Shown here in pieces: positions 33,395 to 43,564 of a stretch of 64,000 bases of DNA. Every line of letters begins with the position of its first letter. The stretch's first letter is position 1. This stretch comes from Deroplatys truncata (lineage: Eukaryota; Arthropoda; Insecta; Mantodea; Mantidae), in NCBI GenBank assembly GCA_030765065.1, contig CM060983.1, positions 47,676,067 through 47,740,066 of the forward strand. Reading direction: 5' to 3'. The notes beneath the pieces were generated by a model, which saw nothing but the letters and a program-made list of their open reading frames with translations, was not told where the DNA came from and searched no databases. A program made the translations under genes and the position numbers.

Positions 33395-33530
33395 AGAAAT
33401 TTCTGGAAGCTTCTTCTACCCCTTCCTCCAGAAAGTGTGTCGAAACAATTCTAGTACGTTCGAGAACCTTGTAGAAAGATTCTACTGACTATATAAGCGA
33501 GCGCTCTCGCTTATATTGTCAGTCAGTGTG
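33395..33530 (+). promoter_or_regulatory. Heat-shock-type promoter (HSE arrays plus TATA box)
   Basis: At 33395-33414 AGAAATTTCTGGAAGCTTCT contains four alternating GAA/TTC units with 2-bp spacers, a perfect heat-shock element. A second, imperfect array lies at about 33458-33486 (CGTTCGAGAACCTTGTAGAA). TATATAA follows at 33490-33496, at the usual distance downstream of proximal HSEs. Heat-shock factor trimers bind such arrays in hsp70-type promoters of insects. The following ~120 bp are GC-richer, like a 5' leader, but no heat-shock protein code is visible downstream. It is either an orphan hsp promoter fragment or a promoter carried by a mobile element. Confidence 0.65.
33485..33522. other. 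Large palindrome over the TATA box
   Basis: Arms 33485-33501 and 33506-33522 pair at 16 of 17 positions around a CGCT loop, and the left arm contains TATATAA. Read in reverse, the right arm supplies an ATATAAGCGAG in mirrored position. Confidence 0.9.
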
Positions 33531-33614
33531 AGGTGGAGAGTTAAGTGAGTGAGCTAGCGAGTGCGTTTGGTGTGACATCAACAGCGATTCTCCGAGCGAG
33601 TTGGTGCGTGGCCT

Positions 33615-33641
33615 TCGCTATATCATGGCCTGATATAGCGA
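33615..33641. other. Perfect 11-bp stem palindrome
   Basis: TCGCTATATCA (33615-33625), TGGCC spacer, TGATATAGCGA (33631-33641). It lies about 120 bp downstream of the TATA box. It could be an operator-like or transcript hairpin, or the end of a small element. Confidence 0.9.
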
Positions 33642-33644
33642 TAA

Positions 33645-34185
33645 GGTGCACTCCCATGACGTCATACTAGCAGTGCATCATTCTATTCCAATCGGATATA
33701 TCATTTTAGTTATGACACTAGTAAATCATTATAAATGTTTTCTCTGTGTAAAAGATAAATTCTACCTTCATTGATTATATATGCTGCAAGTTTGATCAAG
33801 AATACTGTTTAATACAGTGCACACTGCTAAGTTAGTGTTTTATTTGATGACGAAACGAAGTATATAATACCAAGGTAAACATGTTGTAGTGAGCATCTGC
33901 AGGCTACAGACATTCGAATTGTGTTTACCAATGCTAAGAAATAATTGTATGAATGCTACTGCAGCACAAGCATTCATGCTCAATTCAGTAGCTGTTTCGT
34001 ATAGCTTAACAGGCAGACTACGTACTTGTTTCTCTCATTTCAGACAATAATCGCGTAAACAGAAAAAGGTTTGCACACTATATGACGCAATCTGAAAATA
34101 AGTATAACATATAATGTTGATTATGTCCATTTATTGAGATCATTAATAAATAATTGGTTAAGCCAGAAATACCATTTGCAGCAAT
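33645..34185. other. No gene recognised
   Basis: AT-rich DNA downstream of the heat-shock-type promoter, without a long open frame. A polypyrimidine tract with TTTCAG near 34031-34045 looks like a splice acceptor, but the following frame is short. Not called as an exon. Confidence 0.45.
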
Positions 34186-34189
34186 TTAT

Positions 34190-34712
34190 TACTTTCCCTA
34201 TACTTTTTACTATACGTAGGTATATAGTAAGTAGGGGAAGTATTGCATTCCACCCAAAAATTCGATCCGAGATTTCACCGGAAATACATGTTTTGAGGTG
34301 CCCTGGACCCAAATAAAGCATTTTGGAAACATGTCCCTGTGTGTGTATCTGTGAACAGCATAACTCCAAAACGAAAATTCAGATACATACCAAACTTGGT
34401 ATTTGAATTTAGTATCTTCCAAAGATGCGACACTAAGATTTTCAAGAAACTCCCTCCACCCCAGACTCCCTTTATATGGAACATTTTTCGAATATTTTAA
34501 TTTTCTCAAAAGTGGTTCTAACGATTTTAAGATATTTTTTTTTGGCAAATGAAATGTACATCTTGAAGTTTCTGGTAATGTCCCCAAAAGTCCTCTTCAT
34601 TTTGAATGACTTTTGCATAACTGGTAAACCGTAAGAGATAGATAACATTTTACTTACAAAAAATGCAGATATCGTTAAAACTGACAATTAATGTCGTATT
34701 CATTTTTTTTGT
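34190..34712 (+). repeat. HINE-A copy, 3' truncated
   Basis: Starts with a disturbed, partly duplicated terminal motif (TTTACTATACGTAGGTATATAG), has the short microsatellite and middle region, and breaks off at CGTATTCATTTTTTTT, where a tRNA-like segment follows. The break is at the same T-run where the tandem units at 16.99 and 43.37 kb are joined. Confidence 0.82.
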
Positions 34713-34717
34713 GTGGG

Positions 34718-34785
34718 CGGTCACCGGGAATCAAACCCATGACCTGCCATGACTTTGCCGCCTGAGTATCCCGCTCAGTCTTCGA
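34718..34785 (-). other. tRNA-like SINE head
   Basis: On minus, GAGCGGGATACTCAGGCGG (A-box region, ends near 34776) is followed by GGGTTTGATTCCCGG (B box, 34726-34740). The head resembles that of the SINE at 22387 but with a better B box. It is only about 70 bp long and sandwiched between HINE-A pieces. Confidence 0.55.
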
Positions 34786-34786
34786 A

Positions 34787-35187
34787 CCGTTAATAACGCA
34801 TACACTGGAAATGACTAATGCCATAAAAAAGGTGATTTGAAAGAAATTGTGTATTTTAAAAAGATCTACATTACTTGTCCATTGCGTTTTCGTTTATCTC
34901 TTATCTTTTACAGTTATACAATATTATACAAAATTCCTTCCGAATGAAGAGGACTTCACAGGTTATTCCCACAAAATTCAAGATATACATTTTATTTGTC
35001 ATGTAAATATATATGGTATTTTAATCAAAATCGTTAAAGCCATTTTTGAAAAAATAAAAAGTTTTGAAAAGCGTTCCATGTAAAGTGTAGTTGGGGTGGG
35101 GGAATTTTCTTGAAAATTTTCGTGTCGCATCTTTGGAAGGTACATATCTTAAATTCCAAGTTTGCTATTTATCCGTCTTATCGTCTT
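34787..35187 (-). repeat. HINE-A fragment, middle part
   Basis: Runs from CGAACCGTTAATAACGC through TTTTAATCAAAATCGTTAAAG to CTATTTATCCGTC. The old-type middle block is in minus orientation, with both termini missing. Confidence 0.65.
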
Positions 35188-36957
35188 TACTTTCTCTACT
35201 TCGTATAGTAAATAGGGGAACTATTGTATTCCACTAAAAATTCGACACCGAGATTTCACCGGAAATACGTGTTTTAAGGCACTCTGAAACCAAAAAAAAA
35301 AAAATTAGAAAAAGGCCCGTGTGTGCGCCTGTCTGTGTGCTTGTGTGTGTGTGTCTACATGTCTGTGAACAGCATCACTCAAAAATGAAAATGCGGATCA
35401 GCACCAAACTTGGTATTTAAGTTCACTCCTTTCAGAGAGCGGACTTGAAGATTTTTAAGAAAATTCTCCTACCCCAGACTACCCTTTACATGGAAGATTT
35501 TTCCAAAATTTTGATTATCTAAAAATGGCTCTAACGATTTTGATTAAAATACCATATATTAAAAACGATTACATGACAAATAAAATGTATATCTTGAATT
35601 TTCTTGGAATTACCAGTTCATTTGGAAAACATTTTGTACAATCTTGTACAGTTGGTAAACTTGAAGCGACAGAAGAAAATGTACTACACAGAAAATGTAG
35701 ATCACTTTAAAACTCACCACTTATTTAAAATAATTTTTTTGTGGCATAAGCCGTTTCTGAGATATCCATTATTAAAGGTTCGAATTATTCATATCTTGGC
35801 CATTCTCTTAAAGTATTTTCAACATCCAATTGTTTCTTGCGATTGCATAGAAACACTATGGAATTTTAACAGCATATAGCGTCCAGTTCTTAAACGCTCT
35901 TTGTATCTATAACGAAATGTGTAATGTAGCTATTTCTGGAAAGGTTTATTTGGATTAAAATGTAATAGAAAGAAAAAAATTCTGATGTGTTACACTCACA
36001 TGACTTTCTCTACTCTTGTACAAACTACTTTTACAAACGCTTATTCTCCATCTACTTCATGTTACTCGAGATAAACATTTGCAGACTCATCTTGTTGCTA
36101 ATTTTCTTGTAGATGTAAGGGGAATATATATTTACAAGGGCAATATAGAAATACAGTAGCCTTTAAGCACATACATATCTCTTAATAGCTGGTTGCTAGG
36201 TGCAGCACCATTCCCTTTGCCACACATTAATACTCTTTGCATATCAAAGACAAAAAAATGAATAACGAATTCCCATTCGAGAAAAAGTACATAGAAAAAA
36301 TTAAGGGAATAACAAGCAATATCTCGAAAATGGTTCACTCGGCGAAAAAAATGTAAATGACATAAATTGTGTGTTTTAAGGCGATCTACATTTTTTGTGT
36401 AGTAAAATTTTGTCTATCTCTTATGGTTTACTAGTTATGCAAAAGTCGTTCACAATAAAGAATACTTTTGGAGACATTCCCAGAAAATTCAAGATATACA
36501 TTTTATTTGTCATGATATTTTAATCAAAATCCTTAGAGCCATTTTTGAGAAAATTAAAATTTTCGAAAAATGTTCCATGTAAAGGGTAATCTGGGGTGGA
36601 GGATTTTCTTGAAAACCATCGTGTCGCATCTCTGGAAGATACTAGACCTAAATACCAAGTTTGGTGTTTATCCGACTGTTCGTTTCTGAGTTATGCTGTT
36701 CACAGACACACACACAGACAGAGACACACAGACACACACACGGACATGTTTCCAAAAATGCTTTTTTTGGATTCAGGGGGTCTCAAAACATGTATTTCCG
36801 GTGAAATCTCGGTATCGAATTTTTGAGTGGAATACAATACTTCCCCTACTTACTATACGTAGTAGAGAAAGTAATAAATTTGTCTATGAGTAATTTGTAC
36901 ACCCACTAATATGCGATAGAGTATAATGAAGGTGATGAGAATGTATCATATTGTATC
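35188..36957 (+). repeat. HINE-A copy, old subfamily, interrupted by a younger copy
   Basis: Starts TTTACTTTCTCTACTTCG, has a CTGT/TG microsatellite and the old module (AACAGCATATAGCGTCCAG). It is interrupted at 35971-36873 and resumes with AATTTGTCTATGAGTAATTTG to GATAGAGTATAATGAAGGTG, an eroded 3' motif. Confidence 0.75.
35971..36873 (-). repeat. HINE-A copy nested in older HINE-A
   Basis: Plus-strand start TTCTGATGTGTTACACTCAC and end TATACGTAGTAGAGAAAGTAA. Module GGTTGCTAGGTGCAGCACC. AC/AG microsatellite. The host copy's AGAAAGAAAAAA is the left flank and TAAATTTG the right, so the target was an A-run (T-run on the element strand). Confidence 0.9.
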
Positions 36958-37120
36958 TTACTTTTTAGTTATGCTGTTCACACATACACACACAGACGTA
37001 CATTTGATTTTTTTTTTGTTTGTTTAGCGGCGTCAAAACATATTTCCGGCGAAATCTCTGTATCGAATTTTTGAGTGGAATACAATACTTGCCCTATTTA
37101 CTATACGTAGTAAAGTAAAA
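36958..37120 (-). repeat. HINE-A terminal fragment
   Basis: Contains TTAGTTATGCTGTTCACACA, GTCAAAACATATTTCCGGCG and CTATACGTAGTAAAGTAAAA: the non-hairpin 160 bp only. Confidence 0.75.
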
Positions 37121-37240
37121 ACTGAAACGCAGCGTTATTTTGAATAGTGTTTTTAAACTATTTAATCTAGCTTTGCGCTATAAAATTACACCAAAAGGTT
37201 TGAAGCTTTCACATACATTCAAAACTTGAAATAGAAAAAA

Positions 37241-38148
37241 AATCTGATGTGTTACACTCACATGACTTTCTCTACTCTTGTACAAACTATTTTTACAAAC
37301 GCCTATTCTCCATCTACTTCATGTTAATCGAGATAAACATTTGCAGAGTCTATCTTATTGCTAATTTTCTTGTAGATGTAAGGGGAATATATATTTACAA
37401 GGGCAATTTGGAAATACAGTAGCCTTTAAGCACATACATATCTCTTAATAGCTTGCTGCTAGGTGCAGCACCATTCCCTTTCCCACAGAATAATACTCTT
37501 TGCATATCCAAGACAAAAAAATGAATAACGAATTCCTATTTTAGAAAATAAGTATTGAAACATTTAAGGGAATAACAAGCAATATCTCGAAAATGGTTCA
37601 CTCAAAAAAAAAGATGTATATGACATAAATTGTGTATTTTAACGCGATCTACATTTTTTGTGTAGTAAAATTTTGTCTACCTCTTATGGTTTACCAGTTA
37701 TGCAAAAGTCGTTCACAATGAAGAATACTTTTGGAGACATTCCCAGGAAATTCGATATATACATTTTATTTGTCATGAAAATATCTTAAACATATGATAT
37801 TTTAATCAAAATCGTTAGAGCCATTTTTGAAAAAATTAAAATTTTCGAAAAATGTTCCATGTAAAGGGTAATCTGGGGTGGGGGGATTTTCTTGAAAACC
37901 TTCGTGTCGCATCCTTGGAAGATACTGAACCTAAATACCAAGTTTGGTGTTTATCGACTGTTCGTTTCTGAGTTTATGCTGTTCACAGACAGACACACAC
38001 AGGCACACACACGGACATGTTTCCAAAAATGCTTTTTTTGGATTCAGGGTCGCTCAAAACATATATTTCCGGTGAAATCTCGGTATCGAATATTTGGGTG
38101 GAATGCAATACTTCCTCTACTTACTATACGTAGTAGAGAAAGTAAAAA
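37241..38148 (-). repeat. HINE-A copy, full length
   Basis: Plus-strand start TCTGATGTGTTACACTCAC and end ACTATACGTAGTAGAGAAAGT. Module GCTAGGTGCAGCACC. Microsatellite with GACAGACAC steps. The 129-codon open frame across its end is translated repeat sequence. Confidence 0.92.
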
Positions 38149-38149
38149 G

Positions 38150-38668
38150 AAAAACAAGATTACCATTATTTATACTGCCCTTAAAAGGATTAGCCATATT
38201 CAGGGAATAAAGGAAAATACTAAACGTAATTCTCGCATAATTTTAATCACCATGTCTATTCCATGCAGAGTGAAGCCATAAATAGCTTTTATAAAATTGT
38301 TTTGTTGCTAGAAATGCTACTGGGAACCTGTTTCAGCCCCTCTGGTGTAGGATATCCGTCGACCCCCCCCCAAACCCCGTTGTGTTGCACCAATTGCACC
38401 AGCGGATAACCAGCTTGTCGCGTGGCGTGTTAAAAACCCATCAGTGCGATGGGGTTCTTCTCCCCTCACCCTCCCTAACCCCTTTCAAGGGTAAACCGGG
38501 AATAACTTCCGACACCACTCAGAATTATTGCACGTCTACTTCAATTGTGCCACGTACCTTCTTGTACCTTGCTCCTCTGTGTTTATTTGCTTCCTTTTTG
38601 CTACTTATTAATTACTATTTTAATGCAGTTTATGCCGTAATAACTTCTCATTCTACGGACAGAATCTA
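38150..38668. other. No gene recognised
   Basis: A GC-richer block near 38330-38520 (C-run at 38364-38371) may be a retroposon remnant. A 95-codon frame from 38382 has no domain. Confidence 0.45.
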
Positions 38669-38738
38669 GAAAAAAAATGTGATATTATATATTCACGCTA
38701 CTTTCTCTACCGATGACAAATTCAAGTTTATTCTTATA
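38669..38738 (-). repeat. Divergent HINE-like hairpin end
   Basis: An A-run, then TGTGATATTATATATTCACG and CTACTTTCTCTACC, parallel the hairpin plus subterminal motif of HINE-A, but with a different loop (longer AT-rich stem GTGATATTATATATTCAC). The rest is not recognisable before a mariner begins at 38739. Confidence 0.45.
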
Positions 38739-40009
38739 CGAGGGGCTCTATTTATATTTTGAGCCTAATAATTAAAACAAAGTAATTTCTGATTGAAAAC
38801 TGCTATATTGTTTTTCAAACTATTCTCCTTTATGATCAATACACTTTTGCATCCGTTTGAACCATTTGTCAAAGCATTTATTCCAGTCTTCTTGAGACAC
38901 CTCCAAAAACAGTTTTTGAAGGCATCAACGGCTTCTTCTGCCAACGAAAATCGTTGATGTTCGGGAACAAAAAGAAGTCATTGGGTGCCAAATCAGGACT
39001 GTATGGCGGATGATCCATCAATTCGATTTTTTGAGCCTTCAAATACTCTGTTGTTAGACGAGATGCGTGTGCGCTCGCATTGTCTTGATGAAGAACGATC
39101 CTACGTTCTTGTTGGTTTTCCTACTTCACCGAAGACTTCCGGCAAACAAATGGTTGCGTACCATTCGGCATTGACCGTTTTACGTTCCTCTAAAGGCACT
39201 GTTGCCACATGGCCAGTTTTGCTGAAAAAGCAGGCGACCATTTGCTTCGAAGTGCTTCGAGTGCGAACAACTTTTGTTGGATTTCCTTCATCTTGAAACA
39301 ACCATACAGTCGACTGCTGTTTACGTTCCGGCTCATACGCATAGATCCATGATTCGTCACCTGTTACAATCTTATATACGTCTTTTGAGGCAGCGTCATT
39401 CTATTTCTTGAGTAGTTTTGTACACCAATCGACACAAGCATCTTTTCGAGATTGCGTCAAATTATGTGGGATCTAACGAGAGCAAACCTTTTTCACGGCT
39501 AAATAATCATGCAATATTTTATATATGCTGGTGGAACTAATGCCTAGGGTTGCCTCAATCTCACAATATGTCGCATGGCGATCTTTCATTATTAGTTTTT
39601 GCACAGTATCAATGTTTTCTGGCACAACAACTGATTTTGGACGACCTTCACGAACCTCACCATTGAGCGAACGGCGGCCACGATTAAATTCGTTATACCA
39701 GCGTTTCACAGTGGCAAAGGATGGAGCTTCGTCGCCAAATGTGGAGGTTAGTTGATCGATGCGCTCTTGTCTTGATAATCCACGTCGAATGTCGTAATAA
39801 ATCATTGCACGAACATTTTTACGAGTTAATTCCCTGTTTTTGTTGACACAAAATTTTCAAGTTAGTGCAAAGATAACAAATGACGCTCTATTGACAAAAT
39901 GTTTGAAGTATATTATGGTAAAAAATGTCAAACTTTCCATTGGAAAAGTCAGATGGGACGTACAATATTCAGAGTTTGCCAAGCCTCAAAATATAAATAG
40001 TGCCCCTCG
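38739..40009 (-). mobile_element. Mariner element F, complete ends
   Basis: Ends CGAGGGGCTCTATTTATATT (38739, plus) and CGAGGGGCACTATTTATATT (40009, minus) are nearly perfect inverted repeats extending into TTGAG. TA lies outside both (38737-38738, 40010-40011). Length 1,271 bp. It is the best preserved pair of mariner ends in the window. Confidence 0.93.
38800..39830 (-). pseudogene. Mariner F transposase, few lesions
   Basis: Minus strand: MIYYDIRRGLSRQERIDQL starts helix-turn-helix I, and CEIEATLGISSTSIYKILHD is helix-turn-helix II. A stop follows SR near 39473, then VDWCTKLLKK and another stop. The rest is one long frame: VTGDESWIYAYEPERKQQST (first Asp), RRIVLHQDNASAH (second), HPPYSPDLAPNDFFLFP (third). 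By my count 33 residues separate the last two Asp rather than the usual 34, so a codon may have been lost. The C-terminus ends in stops near 38870. Inactive, but younger than the other mariners here. Confidence 0.9.
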
Positions 40010-40011
40010 TA

Positions 40012-40500
40012 CTGTGGAAAAACAATTGTAGAGCAGACAGGCAGTGTCAAACTACACATTTTAAGGCTAGAAGTATGGGGTCGCAGATGAAGTACAATAA
40101 CAGGAGCGCTGCATGAACATAATTAACATCTGACTATGAAACATTTTCATTTGCTAGTCAAAATGAAATGTAACTCACTCGACAAGTCTCAACTAATGAG
40201 TACTGGTACACAATGAGAAACTAACCATTACATGTGTGTACTGTACTGAACAAGACGTTATTACCATAGGCTTCACATCAGACACACCTAGGGACAGTGA
40301 CTAGTACTGTACAAGAGTGCGTTTTGTTTACATGTGACACGCCACAAACAGGTTTCACAATCAGAGACACTAACATTAGGAATATAATGTTGACGTATGT
40401 AGCGCAGTTCAAAAGCTTTTGCGACTCCTTTCTAACCTAAAAGTGCTTATTTTGTCATGTACTGTCTTTCTGCTCTACAATAATATGCATATTGTTTTTC
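40012..40500. other. No gene recognised
   Basis: AT-rich spacer without repeats I recognise. Confidence 0.5.
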
Positions 40501-40539
40501 CCTTTTTTTGAGGAGAAAATTATTTATTTATTCACCAAC

Positions 40540-41040
40540 CCCAGCCCCGATGGGAGTCGGGACTGGGAGTGTGGGACTCATCAATGTCGGCATACCCACT
40601 AAAAATTCCTCCACCGGATTGAAAGGAGAAGGTATTGCAGCTGTACCGCTTAAAGCACGCGCGCATTCCAAGGTGATGGTATAACTGGGCCGCAGTGCGG
40701 TCACCAGGGGAGTAAGCATTGTGTGCTGTGAGATTCTGTATGGCTGTGAGGTCTGGGGATCGGCGGCAGCGACCACCATCCGCAGGCTGCAAACCGTCCA
40801 GAACAGGGCGCTTCGGATGATCTATGATACCGGCGTAGATTCCCGTCACACATCCTACACACCCATTCCGGTCTCCCATACATCGTGGACGTGGTGCGGG
40901 AGAGAATCCGTACCATGTACACGAAACTCACTTACCACACCAACCAGCTGGTGAACTCTTTGGGCCGCTACGACCACAAGGCGCCAAGGCGGAGAAAGAG
41001 CTACCGGTTGCCGAAGGACGACTTGCGCCCCCGAGGCTGA
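40540..41040 (+). pseudogene. LINE reverse transcriptase, C-terminal remnant
   Basis: The plus strand reads GVPTKNSSTG-like sequence, then ILYGCEVWGSAAATTIRRLQ, TVQNRALRMIYDTGVDSRHT. This is the classic post-RT segment of Jockey/I/CR1-type ORF2 (YGCEVWGSA, LQxxQNRALRMI). After a frame change, VVRERIRTMYTKLTYHTNQL, VNSLGRYDHKAPRRRKSYRL, PKDDLRPRG ends at a stop near 41040. Stops and frameshifts upstream make it non-functional. It is GC-richer than its surroundings, unlike the LINE at 18.3 kb, so a different family. Confidence 0.82.
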
Positions 41041-41070
41041 GGTCTGCCAATCCCTCATTCCACAAACTTC

Positions 41071-41255
41071 CCCAAGTTAAGCAGCATTGGATCCGGTCGC
41101 TGGCTGGATGAGTGACCATGTAGCAGGTACCCACTCTGCTGCCAACTTGAGTACCCCCATCCCATTACCTAACATTCCCATCTAGCTTTGCTTTGCCGGC
41201 CTGCTTAACTTGACGACCACACAAGCGGTCGCCCAAGTTAAGCAGCATTGGGCTT
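41071..41255 (+). repeat. 5S rRNA-like segments after a LINE
   Basis: AAGTTAAGCAGCATTGGATC, CGGTCGCTGG and CTGGATGAGTGACC (about 41072-41117) follow the order of the 5S rRNA internal control region. A second partial copy, GCGGTCGCCCAAGTTAAGCA then GCATTGGGC, lies at about 41226-41253 and stops at a HINE-A remnant. No full 120-nt 5S gene or terminator is present. It is best read as a 5S-derived 3' tail of the LINE or a 5S-derived SINE. Confidence 0.6.
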
Positions 41256-41304
41256 ACATAACAATAAAATGTATATCTGAAATTTCTGGGAATAGGCTGT
41301 AAAC
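41256..41304 (+). repeat. HINE-A remnant
   Basis: AATAAAATGTATATCTGAAATTTCTGGGAATAGGCTG belongs to the middle block of HINE-A. It is cut by the LTR candidate that starts at 41305. Confidence 0.65.
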
Positions 41305-42171
41305 TGAGGCAGTATTTTTAACACTTAAATGATTTCAGTCAAATTATATAACAAAAAATATAATAACAGCCCGCCTTAAAGCAATATGTGTATGTAACAA
41401 TATATAAAAAGTGTATATTACAGTCATTGTACATGTTTATATTATTGTATACGTGTAATAACGTTATGTGAATGTATTACGTAATTTAATAATGTAGGAG
41501 CTGTGAGAATAATAGGTTAAAAGTTGCTAACAATGAGATAACGATGAGGTAACCTTGAGGCAATAATGAATTTGAAAGTTTAATAATACTACTTGTGATT
41601 CTTGGAGCAACAATAATGTAATTTTTGTGACAGTTTATAAATAGCCAATCAACAACTAGAAAAAGCTTTAGTTAAATGAAGGTATTCTATTGGAGTAGGA
41701 TTAGCCAATCCTATATAGCAAATTTTACAAATTCAGAAGTCAGTTGGTTGTAGACAGTGTTCCTAACCGAACGCGAGGTGCGTTCTCGAGAAATTTAATA
41801 CGTATTCGTGTGAGACGAAAATAGTTTACGTGTTAAAAAGTGCAAGTAATTAATAAAAGAATCTCACTGCTCTCTATATCTGTGAAGTGTTATTTAAATT
41901 GTGTCAAGGATTAATAAATGTAGTGAAGTAAAAATTATAATCTGTGTAAGCCTAGATTCTTAGCCGCACTACTCCTTGCAAAGAAATCCATGTCTCTAAC
42001 AATAATACTGACGCAGCCGAGGCAAACATAAATATATAATATTTAAAGAAACAGTCAAATTACAAAGTTAATATTTTTAAATTTGGGGCGACAGCTACCG
42101 GAAACTTGCGGTTGCAACTACTTCAAGTTCGGCTCCCCAACAGTTGAAATATAATACAGCAACGTACTTCA
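41305..42171 (-). mobile_element. Solo-LTR candidate B, copy 3
   Basis: On minus it starts TGAAGTACGTTGCTGTATT, contains CTGTTGGGGAGCCGAACTTG, and ends AAATACTGCCTCA, matching copy 1 at both ends. Length 867 bp. Flanks AAAC and AATT do not form a target duplication, and HINE-A continues only on one side, so the site was rearranged after insertion. Confidence 0.6.
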
Positions 42172-42710
42172 AATTGGCTCCCAAAGCGTGGGGCAAATAA
42201 CAATGCAACAAAATAACAACTTCAAAAGTTATCTTTATTCAGAAGTCGTTGTACGTGGTAGACAAAATAAAAATTAGAGCAGGTAAAATTTACATCGCTA
42301 ATAAGCTGGAATACACCTATTCAATGTATGATGCGCAGAGTTGTACATCGTTTCTATAAGGACGCCATAGCATGGAAAATTTATAAACATATGACCCATC
42401 ATTAGTGCCATTAACGAGGAAGAGAAAAAGAAAGATATGGATAAGTTACTGTAACAAAGATTTGGTGAAAACTGGATAAATTATGATAAGCTTAAGTTGT
42501 ATGTTAATGTGATCATCATGAAGTCTGGTTATCCAAGATGAGGATAATAAATTAGACGGATGTGACTGTATCTTCCTCCATGCAGAGATGAATAACGAAA
42601 TTGAAAGTAATTGTGTAACAACCATGCTTATAAAGAGTTTTGTTTGTTTCTTTTAACTAAGCAAACTATGTTTCTTGTAATTTTGTGTTTTATACATTTT
42701 TATCTCTCTT
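42172..42710. other. No gene recognised
   Basis: AT-rich spacer. No repeat or frame was recognised. Confidence 0.5.
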
Positions 42711-42711
42711 T

Positions 42712-42864
42712 TTACTTTCTCTACTACGTATAGTAACTAGGGGAAGTATTGCATTCCACCCAAAAATTCGATACCGAGATTTCACCGGAAATATATGTTT
42801 TGAGACCTCCTGAATCCAAAAAATGCATTTTTGGAAACATGTCCGTGTGTGTCTGTGTGTGTGT

Positions 42865-42898
<34 letters not shown>

Positions 42899-43367
42899 CT
42901 GTGAACAGCATAACTCAAAAACTAACAGTCGGATAAGCACCAAACTTGGTATTTGCGTTCAGTATCTTCCAGAGATGCGACACGAAGATTTTCAAGAAAA
43001 TCCCCCCACCCCAGACTACCCTTTACATGGAACATTTTTCGAAAATTTTAATTTTCTCAAAAACGGCTCTAACGATGTTGATGAAAATATCATATGTTTA
43101 ACATAATGTCATGAGAAATGAAATGTATATCTCGAAATTTCTGGGAATGTCTCCAAAAGTATTCTTCATTATGAACGACTTTTGCATAACTGGTAAACCA
43201 TAAGAGATAGACAAAATTTTACTACACAAAAAATGTAGATCGCGTTAAAATACACAACTTATATCATATACATTTTTGTTGTTGAGTGAACCGTTTTCGA
43301 GATATTGCTTGTTATTTCCTTAAATTTTCTAATACTTATACTTTTTCTCAAATTCGTTATTCATTTT
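42712..43367 (+). repeat. HINE-A copy, 3' truncated (unit 1 of dimer)
   Basis: Starts TTACTTTCTCTACTACG, has a long TG microsatellite (42844-42900), and ends at TTCGTTATTCATTTTT, where unit 2 starts. Same architecture as unit 1 of the set at 16.4 kb, and very similar to its own partner unit, including the shared change ATATCATATACA. Confidence 0.9.
42844..42900. repeat. (TG)n microsatellite inside HINE-A
   Basis: TG run with TCTG interruptions at the fixed family position. Confidence 0.95.
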
Positions 43368-43525
43368 TACTTTCTCTACTACGTATAGTAAGTAGGGGAA
43401 GTATTGCATTCCACCCAAAAATTCGATACCGAGATTTCACCGGAAATACATGTTTTGAAACCTCCTGAATCCAAAAAAAGCATTTTTGGAAACATGTCCG
43501 TGTGTGTCTGTGTGTGTGTGTGTGT

Positions 43526-43564
<39 letters not shown>

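Noticed and set aside
34031..34046. Splice acceptor (polypyrimidine plus TTTCAG) downstream of the heat-shock-type promoter
   Set aside because: The following frames are short and no donor or coding exon could be paired with it. A chance match is likely in AT/T-rich DNA.
41071..41255. Functional 5S rRNA gene
   Set aside because: Only the internal control region is recognisable, the 5' part is missing and no T-run terminator follows. It stands directly behind a LINE remnant.
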